Positions 1 to 5,527 of a DNA stretch of 6,469 nucleotides are shown piece by piece. The notes below the pieces were generated by a model. It was given only the letters and a program-made list of their open reading frames with translations, made no database searches and was not told the origin of the DNA. Made by a program: the position numbers and the translations under genes. Location: positions 1-6,469 of the forward strand of contig SKKS01000005.1 of assembly GCA_007123625.1 (NCBI GenBank), given 5' to 3'. This DNA comes from Paracoccaceae bacterium. GTDB taxonomy: Bacteria; Pseudomonadota; Alphaproteobacteria; Rhodobacterales; Rhodobacteraceae. Every line of letters starts with the position of its first letter. The first letter of the stretch is position 1.

Positions 1-1014
1 CGCCACCGCGGCCGAGACCGGATGCCCGGAATAGGTGTAGCCGTGGTTGAATTCGTCGCCGCCGATGACCTCGGCCACCTCGTCACAGACGATCGAGCCG
101 CCGATGGGCGCATAGCCCGAGCTCAGGCCCTTGGCGATGGTCATGATATGCGGCTGGATGTCATAAGCCTGCGACCCGAACCAGTGACCCAGCCGCCCGA
201 AACCGGTGATCACCTCGTCCGCGATCAGCAGGATGCCATATTCGGCGCAGATACGCTTGATCTCGGGCCAGTAGGTTTCCGGCGGGATAATCACGCCGCC
301 CGCGCCCTGCACCGGCTCGGCGATGAAGGCCGCAACCTTGTCGGCGCCCAGTTCGCGGATCTTGTCTTCAAGCTGGCGGGCGCGGGCAAGGCCGAAGTCC
401 TCGGGCGACATGTCGCCGCCTTCAAGATACCAGTAAGGCGGCTCGATATGCGCAATGTCGGGAATCGGCATGCCGCCTTGCGCGTGCATCGCCGCCATGC
501 CTCCCAGGCTGGCGCTGCCCATGCTCGAGCCGTGATAGCCCAGCCTGCGGCTGATGATCACCCGCTTTTCGGGCTGGCCCTTGCGCGTCCAGTAGTGACG
601 CACCATGCGGATGTTGGTGTCATTCGCGTCCGACCCGCCCGACGCGAAGAAGACGTGATTCAGATCCCCTGGCGCCAGCTCAGCCAGCTTCGCCGCCAGT
701 TCCATTGCGGGAACGTGGCTGGTCTGGAAAAACGTGTTGTAGTATGGCAGCTCGCGCATCTGGCGCGCGGCCGCGTCGGCCAGTTCGTGGCGCCCGTAGC
801 CGATGTTGACGCACCACAGGCCCGCCATCGCATCGATCATCTCGTGTCCGTCGCTGTCGGTCAGGCGCACGCCGTCGGCGCGCAAGATGATGCGCGCGCC
901 CTTCTGCGCCAGCTCCGCATTGGCGGTGAACGGGTGCATGTGGTGGGCGGCATCCAGTGCCTGCAACTCTGCGGTGGGGCGATGGTTGGCGCGGCTGGGG
1001 GCGGCGGTGGTCAT
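1..1014 (-). CDS. Class III omega-aminotransferase (amine/omega-amino acid:pyruvate type), C-terminus off window
   Basis: PLP-dependent fold-type I aminotransferase that probably moves the amino group of an omega-amino acid or (poly)amine to pyruvate in the cytoplasm. The frame is open from the ATG at 1014 to base 1, giving 338 residues of a family usually about 450-465 long, so about 120 C-terminal residues are missing. Visible landmarks are the N-terminal HPFT segment, AMAGLWCVNIGYGR, the cofactor phosphate loop SGGSDAND (125-132), YHGSS (160-164), AEPVQGAGG (E233), IADEVITGFGR with the pyridine-binding D266, the Schiff-base lysine in TIAKGLSSGY (K295), and GYTYSGHP with T327. The overall sequence resembles SpuC-like polyamine transaminases and the Ruegeria (Silicibacter) omega-transaminase group. 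GGAG at 1021-1024, six bases before the ATG, supports this start. D129 replaces the usual Glu of the GSE motif. The donor substrate cannot be read from sequence; putrescine, beta-alanine, taurine or GABA are all possible. Confidence 0.93.
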   Translation of the reverse strand, partial: MTTAAPSRANHRPTAELQALDAAHHMHPFTANAELAQKGARIILRADGVRLTDSDGHEMIDAMAGLWCVNIGYGRHELADAAARQMRELPYYNTFFQTSHVPAMELAAKLAELAPGDLNHVFFASGGSDANDTNIRMVRHYWTRKGQPEKRVIISRRLGYHGSSMGSASLGGMAAMHAQGGMPIPDIAHIEPPYWYLEGGDMSPEDFGLARARQLEDKIRELGADKVAAFIAEPVQGAGGVIIPPETYWPEIKRICAEYGILLIADEVITGFGRLGHWFGSQAYDIQPHIMTIAKGLSSGYAPIGGSIVCDEVAEVIGGDEFNHGYTYSGHPVSAAVA

Positions 1015-1045
1015 GGCGGGCTCCGGCGGATGGGGGTCAGTGACA

Positions 1046-1069
1046 GGGGCGCGCCACAGGCGCCGCCCC
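1046..1069 (-). other. GC-rich hairpin in the aminotransferase mRNA leader
   Basis: On the minus strand GGGGC-G-GCGCC-TGT-GGCGC-GCCCC forms ten G-C pairs with one bulged G and a three-base loop. If the promoter at 1081-1108 is right, transcription starts near 1074 and this stem lies almost at the 5' end of the mRNA. There is no T-tract after it, so a classical intrinsic terminator is unlikely. It could stabilise the 5' end or simply reflect high GC. Confidence 0.4.
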
Positions 1070-1080
1070 GAGATGTGCCC

Positions 1081-1108
1081 AGCATATGATCAAATCCGGC
1101 AGCGTCAA
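1081..1108 (-). promoter_or_regulatory. Candidate sigma-70 promoter for the aminotransferase
   Basis: Read on the minus strand, TTGACG (1108-1103) is a five-of-six match to the -35 consensus. After 16 bases comes TATGCT (1086-1081), a four-of-six match to the -10 consensus. It lies in the gap between gntR and the aminotransferase, points toward the latter and is bracketed by two TGATCA palindromes. The start point would be near 1074, leaving a leader of about 60 bases. This is prediction by motif only. Confidence 0.5.
1084..1095. promoter_or_regulatory. Candidate regulator operator 2, overlapping the -10 element
   Basis: The minus strand reads ATTTGATCATAT, sharing 11 of 12 bases with the perfect palindrome centred 29 bp away. 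It is centred between 1089 and 1090 and covers the end of the promoter spacer and part of the -10 hexamer, where a bound dimer would block RNA polymerase. The neighbouring GntR protein is the obvious candidate ligand (inference). Confidence 0.5.
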
Positions 1109-1110
1109 TG

Positions 1111-1126
1111 GAATTTGATCAAATTC
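1111..1126. promoter_or_regulatory. Candidate regulator operator 1, perfect 16-bp palindrome
   Basis: GAATTTGATCAAATTC is a perfect 16-bp palindrome, AT-rich in very GC-rich surroundings. It sits two bases upstream of the putative -35 hexamer and contains the gntR stop codon (1119-1121). FCD/FadR-type GntR regulators typically bind short palindromes of this size. That the adjacent regulator binds here is inferred from position. Confidence 0.55.
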
Positions 1127-1799
1127 TGCCCAGTGTGCCCGCTGACGCGCCGAACAGCCCCGCCGCGATCCCGGATTCGATCTGATCGACGCCCTGTTGC
1201 ACATCAGCGTGCAGCGCGGCGTCCAGCGCGCCACCATTGCCCGAAGCCAGCGCCGTCAGCGCCAGTTTGTGATTGTCCGGCAACACGATCCCCGACGGAC
1301 CGGTGCAGACCACCCGCAGCGATGGCCCCACACGCAGCCAGAGCGAATGCGCCAGCGATTCCAGCACCCGCGACCCAGCGGCGGCGTAAAGCGTGAAATG
1401 GAAGCGGTGATTGGCGCGCAGATAGGCCGGAACATCGGCGGCGGCGATGGCGGCATCGACCTCGGCATCGACCGCGCGCAGCCGGTCGACAAGCGCGCCC
1501 GTCACCTGCGGCAGCGCCAGCGCGCCCAGCCGCGATTCGATGGCGGCGCGGGCATACCCCAGATCGTGCAGGTCGCGCGGCCCCAGCCGGGGCACGCTGA
1601 CCCGGCGGTTGCCCTGCAGCGTCAGCGCTCCTTCGGCGATCAGGCGGCGCAAGGCCTCGCGCACCGGGGTCATGCCCAGATCCAGCCGCGCTACCAGGCC
1701 TTCGATCGTCACCGCATCGCCCGGCGCAAGCTGGCCGAACAGCACCATGTCGCACAACCGTTCATACGCGATCTGATGTGCGGGCGCGGGGCGGGTCAT
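1119..1799 (-). CDS. GntR-family transcriptional regulator, FCD (FadR) subfamily
   Basis: DNA-binding regulator of 226 residues, normal for the FCD group. Residues 8-70 form the winged helix-turn-helix, with the recognition-helix signature LGMTPVREALRRLIAEGAL and the wing around GNRRVSVPRL. Residues about 75-210 form the helical FCD ligand domain. N130, H134, H177 and H197 occupy the positions of the usual Asp/Asn-His-His-His metal site, suggesting a carboxylate effector held through a metal. It begins 16 bp after qor, with only a weak Shine-Dalgarno (GGTGGA, six bases from the ATG), so it probably belongs to the qor-matB transcript. Two palindromes at its 3' end suggest it controls the aminotransferase promoter. 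Rhizobial MatR, the malonate-responsive repressor of matABC, has this architecture, but its published operator differs from TTTGATCAAA, so a matR name is not justified. The effector is unknown. Confidence 0.93.
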   Translation of the reverse strand: MTRPAPAHQIAYERLCDMVLFGQLAPGDAVTIEGLVARLDLGMTPVREALRRLIAEGALTLQGNRRVSVPRLGPRDLHDLGYARAAIESRLGALALPQVTGALVDRLRAVDAEVDAAIAAADVPAYLRANHRFHFTLYAAAGSRVLESLAHSLWLRVGPSLRVVCTGPSGIVLPDNHKLALTALASGNGGALDAALHADVQQGVDQIESGIAAGLFGASAGTLGRI

Positions 1800-1815
1800 G
1801 ACATGTCCACCGCCC

Positions 1816-2796
1816 TCAGGGGATCAGGACCGTTGCGCCGGTCGTGGCGCGGGCCTCCAGCTGGCGATGCGCCTCGGCTACCTGATCGAGCGGCATCCGC
1901 GCGCCGATCTGGACCTTGACCTTGCCGCTGACCACCATGTCGCACAGCCGCCGCGCCATGTCCTGGCAGCGTGCGTGATCGGCGATGTGGGTAAACAGCG
2001 TCGGGCGTGTGATCTGCAGCGACCCCTTGCCGGCCAGCACCGCCAGATCCACCGGCGGCACCGGCCCCGAGGCATTGCCGAAGCTGATCATCATGCCCAC
2101 GGGACGCAGCGAATCGATCGACCCTTGGAAGGTGTCACGCCCGACCGAATCCATCACCACATCGACCCCGCGCCCGTCGGTCAGGTCCCGCACCCGCGCG
2201 GCAAAGTCATCGGTGCGGTAGTTGATGGCATGCGCGGCGCCGTGTTCCAGTGCCAGCGCGCATTTCTCGTCCGTCCCGGCGGTCGCGATCAACGTGATCC
2301 CGAGCGCCCGCGCCCATTGGCAGGCGATCAGCCCCACGCCCCCGGCAGCGGCGTGAAAAAGGACCGTGTCCCCTGACTTGAGCGGCACCGTGCGGTGGAA
2401 CAGGTATTCCACCGTCATCCCCTGCAGCATCATCGCCGCGCCCGTCTCGAACGAAATGTCATCAGGCAGCGGGCAAACCTGGGTTGCGGGCATCACGCGC
2501 GCTTGTGCATAAGCGCCCGGCGGGGCGCTGGCATAGGCCACGCGGTCGCCGGGTCTGACATGGGTGACGCCTTCGCCCACGGCTTCGATCACGCCTGCGG
2601 CCTCCATCCCCAGGGCATGCGGCAGCGCCAGCTTGTAAAGGCCGGTGCGCTGATACACGTCGATGAAGTTCAGCCCGCAGGCGTGCTGGCGGATGCGTAC
2701 CTCGCCCGTGCCGGGATCGCCCACCGGACGGTCGACCAGTTTCAGGACCTCCGGTCCCCCGTTTTCTTCAATGATGACGGTTTTCGCCATGCTCAT
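1816..2796 (-). CDS. qor: NADPH:quinone oxidoreductase (zeta-crystallin/QOR family, MDR superfamily)
   Basis: Zinc-independent medium-chain dehydrogenase/reductase of 326 residues that reduces quinones or related enals with NADPH in the cytoplasm. It closely follows E. coli Qor (327 residues): GPEVL at 15-19, GLNFIDVYQRTGLY (41-54), LGMEAAGVIEAVGEGV, GDRVAYA (83-89), the nucleotide-binding turn FHAAAGGVGLIACQWA (147-162), INYR (191-194), DSVGRDTF (216-223) and the C-terminal ATVLIP. The start is set at 2796 because GGGGGAG (2804-2810) lies seven bases upstream. An internal ATG at 2790 would be 13 bases away, and the in-frame extension to 2985 runs through matB and looks non-native. It starts four bases after the matB stop, so the two are very likely co-transcribed and possibly translationally coupled. 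The physiological substrate and its link with malonate activation are unclear; qor-like genes are common passengers in catabolic operons. Confidence 0.93.
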   Translation of the reverse strand: MSMAKTVIIEENGGPEVLKLVDRPVGDPGTGEVRIRQHACGLNFIDVYQRTGLYKLALPHALGMEAAGVIEAVGEGVTHVRPGDRVAYASAPPGAYAQARVMPATQVCPLPDDISFETGAAMMLQGMTVEYLFHRTVPLKSGDTVLFHAAAGGVGLIACQWARALGITLIATAGTDEKCALALEHGAAHAINYRTDDFAARVRDLTDGRGVDVVMDSVGRDTFQGSIDSLRPVGMMISFGNASGPVPPVDLAVLAGKGSLQITRPTLFTHIADHARCQDMARRLCDMVVSGKVKVQIGARMPLDQVAEAHRQLEARATTGATVLIP

Positions 2797-2800
2797 GCTG

Positions 2801-4315
2801 TCACTCCCCCGTGAAGCGCCGCGAAAAGCGCGCGCGCAGGTCGGCCTTTTGCACCTTGCCCATCGTGTTGCGCGGCAGCGCGGGCAGGAACTCATACGAT
2901 TTGGGCTGTTTGTAGCGCGCAATCCGCCCCTGCAACAGGGTTTCCAGCGCGCCCGCATCCGGTGCGGCCCCGTCGGCGGGGACAATCACCGCCAGCACCG
3001 CCTCGCCGAAATCGGGGTGCGGCACGCCGACCACCGCCGATTCCAGCACGCCGGGGGCGTCGTCCAGCAGCAGTTCGACCTCTTTGGGATAGACGTTATA
3101 GCCCCCCGAAATGATCAGGTCCTTCGCCCGTCCGACAATATGCAAATACCCATCGTCGTCGAACCGCCCCAGATCGCCGGTGATGAAGAAGCCGTTGGCG
3201 CGCAGTTCCTCGGCGGTTTTTTCGCGCATGTTCCAGTAGCCCACGAATACGTTCGGGCCGCGCACCTCGATCATTCCCGTCTTGCCCCGGGGCAGCTCGG
3301 TGCCGGTCTCGGGGTCGGTGACAATCACCTCGACCCCCGGAAGTGGCGGGCCCACGGTGCCGGGGCGGCGGTCGCCGTCATAGGGGTTCGAGGTGTTCAT
3401 GTTGGTTTCGGTCATCCCGTAGCGCTCAAGGATCGCGTGCCCGGTGCGGGCCGCGAATTCGGCGTGAGTCTCGGCCAGCAGCGGCGCCGAGCCGCTGGTG
3501 AACAGCCGCATATGCGCCACCAGATCGCGGGTCAGGCGCGGGTCCGCCAGCAGCCTGGTATAGAACGTCGGCACCCCCATCATCGCCGTGGCGCGCGGCA
3601 GCGCCGCGATCACCGCGTCCAGATCGAAACCGGGATGCAAGATCATGGCGCCACCGCTCAGCAATACCGTGTTGGTGGCCACGAACAGCCCGTGTGTGTG
3701 AAAGACCGGCAACGCGTGCAACAACACATCGTCCGGCCCGAAGCGCCATGCCCGGGCCAGCAACTGCGCGTTCGACAGCAGATTGTCCTGCGTCAGCATC
3801 GCCCCCTTCGAGCGCCCCGTGGTCCCCGAGGTATAAAGCAGCCCCGCCAGATCGTCTGCCGCGCGGGCAACCGGGTGTGCCGCCGGCGCCGCGGCCATGG
3901 CATCGGCAAAACTGCCCGCACCCGTGGCCCCAAGGGTCAGCAACCCCGCCCCCGCCGCGCGCACCACCGGGGCAAGCGCGTCCGCGCGCGCCGGGTCCGC
4001 GATCAGCAGGCGCGCGCCCGCGTCGCGGATGAAATACGAAATCTCGTCAGCGGTATACGCGGTATTGAGCGGCAGGAACACGACACCGCGCGCGATCGCC
4101 CCGCCGATCAGCGCCAGCGCATGTGCGCTTTTGGGCACCTGAACCGCCACACGGTCGCCGGGCTGCAAACCGGCCGCCACCAACGCCCCCGCAGCGCGCG
4201 CCACCATCGCATGGAAGTCGTCGGCCGACAGCACGCCACCGCCCGGCAGATACATCAACCCGCGCCCCTGCCCGGCCAGCGGCGCATAAAGTGCGTCATA
4301 CAAGGGATTGGTCAT
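2801..4315 (-). CDS. matB: Malonyl-CoA synthetase (malonate--CoA ligase) MatB
   Basis: Adenylate-forming ligase (ANL superfamily) of 504 residues that converts malonate, ATP and CoA to malonyl-CoA, AMP and PPi in the cytoplasm. Along its length it matches alphaproteobacterial MatB as I recall the Rhodopseudomonas palustris protein: LPLNTAYTADE (81-91), the P-loop YTSGTTGRSKG (161-171), HALPVFHTHGLFVATN (200-215), MMGVPTFYTRLL (245-256), FTSGSAPLLAETH (272-284), ERYGMTETNMNTSNPYDGDR (297-316), TGDLG with D381, the hinge GRAKDLIISGGYNVYPKE (395-412), and PRNTMGKVQK with catalytic K487, equivalent to the lysine reversibly acetylated by Pat in the R. palustris enzyme. GGAAGG (4323-4328), seven bases before the ATG at 4315, decides this start over an ATG 39 bases upstream. 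It sits 70 bp after the transporter and 4 bp before qor. No matA (malonyl-CoA decarboxylase) is visible. Methylmalonate could be a side substrate. Confidence 0.92.
   Translation of the reverse strand: MTNPLYDALYAPLAGQGRGLMYLPGGGVLSADDFHAMVARAAGALVAAGLQPGDRVAVQVPKSAHALALIGGAIARGVVFLPLNTAYTADEISYFIRDAGARLLIADPARADALAPVVRAAGAGLLTLGATGAGSFADAMAAAPAAHPVARAADDLAGLLYTSGTTGRSKGAMLTQDNLLSNAQLLARAWRFGPDDVLLHALPVFHTHGLFVATNTVLLSGGAMILHPGFDLDAVIAALPRATAMMGVPTFYTRLLADPRLTRDLVAHMRLFTSGSAPLLAETHAEFAARTGHAILERYGMTETNMNTSNPYDGDRRPGTVGPPLPGVEVIVTDPETGTELPRGKTGMIEVRGPNVFVGYWNMREKTAEELRANGFFITGDLGRFDDDGYLHIVGRAKDLIISGGYNVYPKEVELLLDDAPGVLESAVVGVPHPDFGEAVLAVIVPADGAAPDAGALETLLQGRIARYKQPKSYEFLPALPRNTMGKVQKADLRARFSRRFTGE
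2804..2810 (-). promoter_or_regulatory. Ribosome binding site of qor, inside the matB 3' end
   Basis: The minus strand reads GGGGGAG, then TGACAGC, then the ATG at 2796. The motif lies in the last codons of matB and the matB TGA falls in the spacer, so ribosomes terminating on matB reach the qor start directly. The seven-base spacing favours 2796 over the in-frame ATG at 2790. Confidence 0.7.
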
Positions 4316-4322
4316 TGGCCCG

Positions 4323-4328
4323 CCTTCC
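4323..4328 (-). promoter_or_regulatory. Ribosome binding site of matB
   Basis: GGAAGG on the minus strand, seven bases before the ATG at 4315. It selects that start over the upstream in-frame ATG at 4354, whose extra 13 residues do not resemble the MatB N-terminus. Confidence 0.65.
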
Positions 4329-4385
4329 ACATCGCTTCGGGCCCCTTTGTGCAAAACCGGCAGCGCTTGTCCAGCCCGGCGCGGC

Positions 4386-5306
4386 TCAGCGCGCGCGCGT
4401 CTCGCGCCAGATCATGTAGAGCCCGGCGCCGATGATCAGTGCGATTCCCGCCCAGGCAAAAGCATCGGGCCAGTCGCCGAACACCAGCACCCCGAACACA
4501 ATCGCCATGGGCATCGCCACATATTCCAGCGGGGCCACCACCGCCGCCGCGCAAACCCGGTAGGCCTGTGCAATCAGTACGCCGCCCACGGTGCTGCCCA
4601 GCCCGGCCAGCGCAAACACCGCCCAGTCCCCCGGCGCGGGCCAGACCCAGGCCCGGGTCAGGAACGACAGCGCGCCTCCGTCGCCCGGATCGAACCGCCC
4701 GTGCCCAAGCCCCAGCCCGATCACGGTCGAGACCACGATGAACATGACCTGCATGTAGAACGCCATGGTGACCGCGCTTTCGGTGCCGCCCATCTTGCGT
4801 GTCATCATGTGCATCCCCGCATAGCACGCCGCCGACAGCAAGGGCAGCAACGCAACGGGCGTAAAGGCCGCGCCGCCGGGGCGGATCATGACCAGCACAC
4901 CGATCAGACCGACGCCGATGGCCGCCCAGCGGCGCGGGCCGACATACTCGCCCAGAAACACCACCGAAAACACCGCGATGATCAACGGCCCCACAAAGAA
5001 GATCGCGGTCGCATCGGCAATCGGCAGCACCGACAGCGACAGGAAATAGCTCATGTTCGCGAAGACCAGCAGCCCGCCGCGCGCCAGATGCAACCCCAGC
5101 CGCCGCGTGCGCATCTGCGCCCAGCCGCCCGCCAGCGGCATCACCACCGCGACCATCAGCGTGAACGCGATCATCGCGCGGATCAGCACCACCTGGTGCA
5201 GCGCATAGCCGCCCGAAAGGAACTTCACCGCCGTGTCATTGACCGTGAACCCGATCGACGCGCCAATGGCACACAGCGCGCCGATGGTGACCGCCGATCT
5301 GGCCAT
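4386..5306 (-). CDS. EamA-domain DMT-superfamily membrane transporter
   Basis: Inner-membrane transporter of 306 residues, the usual size for the ten-helix drug/metabolite transporter family. Two repeated EamA halves are visible. The first (about 8-141) contains TVNDTAVKFL, the first-repeat segment ADATAIFFVGPLIIAVFSVV (98-117) and FLGEYVGPRRW. The second (about 150-300) contains VVAPLEYVAMPMAIVFGVLVFGDWPD (from 256) and ends in a short basic tail, RETRAR. Hydrophobic stretches near 7-29, 37-58, 72-92, 98-118, 126-142, 151-168, 180-200, 228-246, 252-276 and 283-300 fit ten helices. The start at 5306 is preceded by AAGGGAAG (5311-5318); an in-frame ATG at 5363 would add 19 non-hydrophobic residues and lacks support. 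It is first in the run ahead of matB, 70 bp upstream, with no terminator between. Many members export amino acids or metabolites. Substrate and direction cannot be read here; a role with malonate or an amino compound is only suggested by position. Confidence 0.9.
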   Translation of the reverse strand: MARSAVTIGALCAIGASIGFTVNDTAVKFLSGGYALHQVVLIRAMIAFTLMVAVVMPLAGGWAQMRTRRLGLHLARGGLLVFANMSYFLSLSVLPIADATAIFFVGPLIIAVFSVVFLGEYVGPRRWAAIGVGLIGVLVMIRPGGAAFTPVALLPLLSAACYAGMHMMTRKMGGTESAVTMAFYMQVMFIVVSTVIGLGLGHGRFDPGDGGALSFLTRAWVWPAPGDWAVFALAGLGSTVGGVLIAQAYRVCAAAVVAPLEYVAMPMAIVFGVLVFGDWPDAFAWAGIALIIGAGLYMIWRETRAR

Positions 5307-5361
5307 GGTGCTTCCCTTTTCTGCAAACGCCCGAACGCGACTGCACCCCGGGGCTGGCAGC

Positions 5362-5390
5362 ACGCTATCCGCGAAAGCTGAACAGGTGAA
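5362..5390 (-). promoter_or_regulatory. Weak candidate promoter of the transporter-matB-qor-gntR run
   Basis: On the minus strand TTCACC (5390-5385) and TAGCGT (5367-5362) are separated by 17 bases, matching the -35 and -10 consensus at four and three of six positions. It lies about 55 bases before the transporter ATG, and a promoter is expected in this gap because hairpins separate it from the amidase. The match is poor and could be chance. Confidence 0.2.
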
Positions 5391-5414
5391 GCAGTTTCCG
5401 CACGCGTCGCCAAA

Positions 5415-5475
5415 CGCCAGACAGGCCCGGCGGACGCGGGTGGGTGGGTGGGGCGTTCGCCGGGTCTGTCCGGTG
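5415..5475. repeat. Long inverted repeat with a G-quadruplex loop
   Basis: The arms 5420-5437 and 5453-5470 pair over 18 positions in plus-strand sense, with 16 Watson-Crick pairs and two G-T/U wobbles. After one A-C mismatch, four more pairs (5415-5418 with 5472-5475) extend the stem. The loop (5438-5452) is exactly GGGTGGGTGGGTGGG. In minus-strand sense the two wobbles become A-C mismatches, so a plus-sense RNA, or the plus DNA strand, folds better. It lies between the amidase stop and the transporter promoter region, outside any convincing gene. It could be a REP-like element, an antisense RNA hairpin, a DNA structural signal or part of a transcription stop. I do not recognise a known family. 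Confidence 0.7.
5438..5453 (+). other. G-quadruplex motif (four G-tracts, single-T loops)
   Basis: GGGTGGGTGGGTGGGG fits the G3+N1-7 rule with the shortest possible loops, the arrangement known to give very stable parallel quadruplexes. The complementary C-tracts could form an i-motif. The G-rich strand is the template strand for the flanking genes and forms the loop of the surrounding inverted repeat. Confidence 0.8.
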
Positions 5476-5480
5476 GCGAT

Positions 5481-5493
5481 GGCGCACTGCGCC
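5481..5493. repeat. 13-bp palindrome
   Basis: GGCGCA-C-TGCGCC is a perfect dyad with a single central base. It lies between the quadruplex hairpin and the stem-loop behind the amidase, and shares its last three bases with the latter. A protein-binding site is possible, but in such GC-rich DNA chance is also reasonable. Confidence 0.3.
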
Positions 5494-5521
5494 CGCGCTG
5501 TTTCGGGACATGTGCGCGGGC
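5491..5521 (-). terminator. Stem-loop just after the amidase stop, possible terminator
   Basis: On the minus strand GCCCGCGC and GCGCGGGC form a perfect 8-bp stem with a 15-base loop, beginning six bases after the amidase stop codon. No T-run follows, so it is not a canonical intrinsic terminator. It may protect the 3' end or assist termination together with the next hairpin. Confidence 0.4.
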
Positions 5522-5527
5522 CTCGTC

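Noticed and set aside
1018..1049. Second G-quadruplex in the aminotransferase leader
   Set aside because: G-runs are present, but the loops are too long and one tract is broken, so the standard rule is not met.
22..1089. 355-codon plus-strand open frame
   Set aside because: It is the antisense shadow of the aminotransferase, whose minus-strand frame carries all class III motifs and runs off the left edge.
2797..2985. 63-residue N-terminal extension of qor
   Set aside because: It overlaps the matB 3' end in another frame, does not resemble a QOR N-terminus, and the ribosome binding site favours 2796.
4316..4354. 13-residue N-terminal extension of MatB
   Set aside because: The extension does not match the MatB N-terminus, and GGAAGG is spaced for the ATG at 4315.
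4316..4385. Terminator or promoter between the transporter and matB
   Set aside because: I found no stem followed by a T-run and no good -35/-10 pair in these 70 bases; co-transcription is simpler.
2663..4435. 590-codon plus-strand open frame opposite matB
   Set aside because: It lies antisense to a clear MatB, its translation is rich in Arg, His and Gln with no recognisable domain, and such mirror frames are expected in GC-rich genes.
200..5000. Further TGATCA occurrences (for example near 208, 554, 2084, 3113 and 4434) as extra operators
   Set aside because: All lie inside coding sequence and lack the flanking AT arms that make the two intergenic sites match each other.
5307..5363. 19-residue N-terminal extension of the EamA protein
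   Set aside because: No hydrophobic or family-like character; AAGGGAAG just before 5306 supports the shorter form.
4308..5381. 357-codon plus-strand open frame
   Set aside because: Highly basic, His/Arg-rich translation opposite the EamA gene, without family features.
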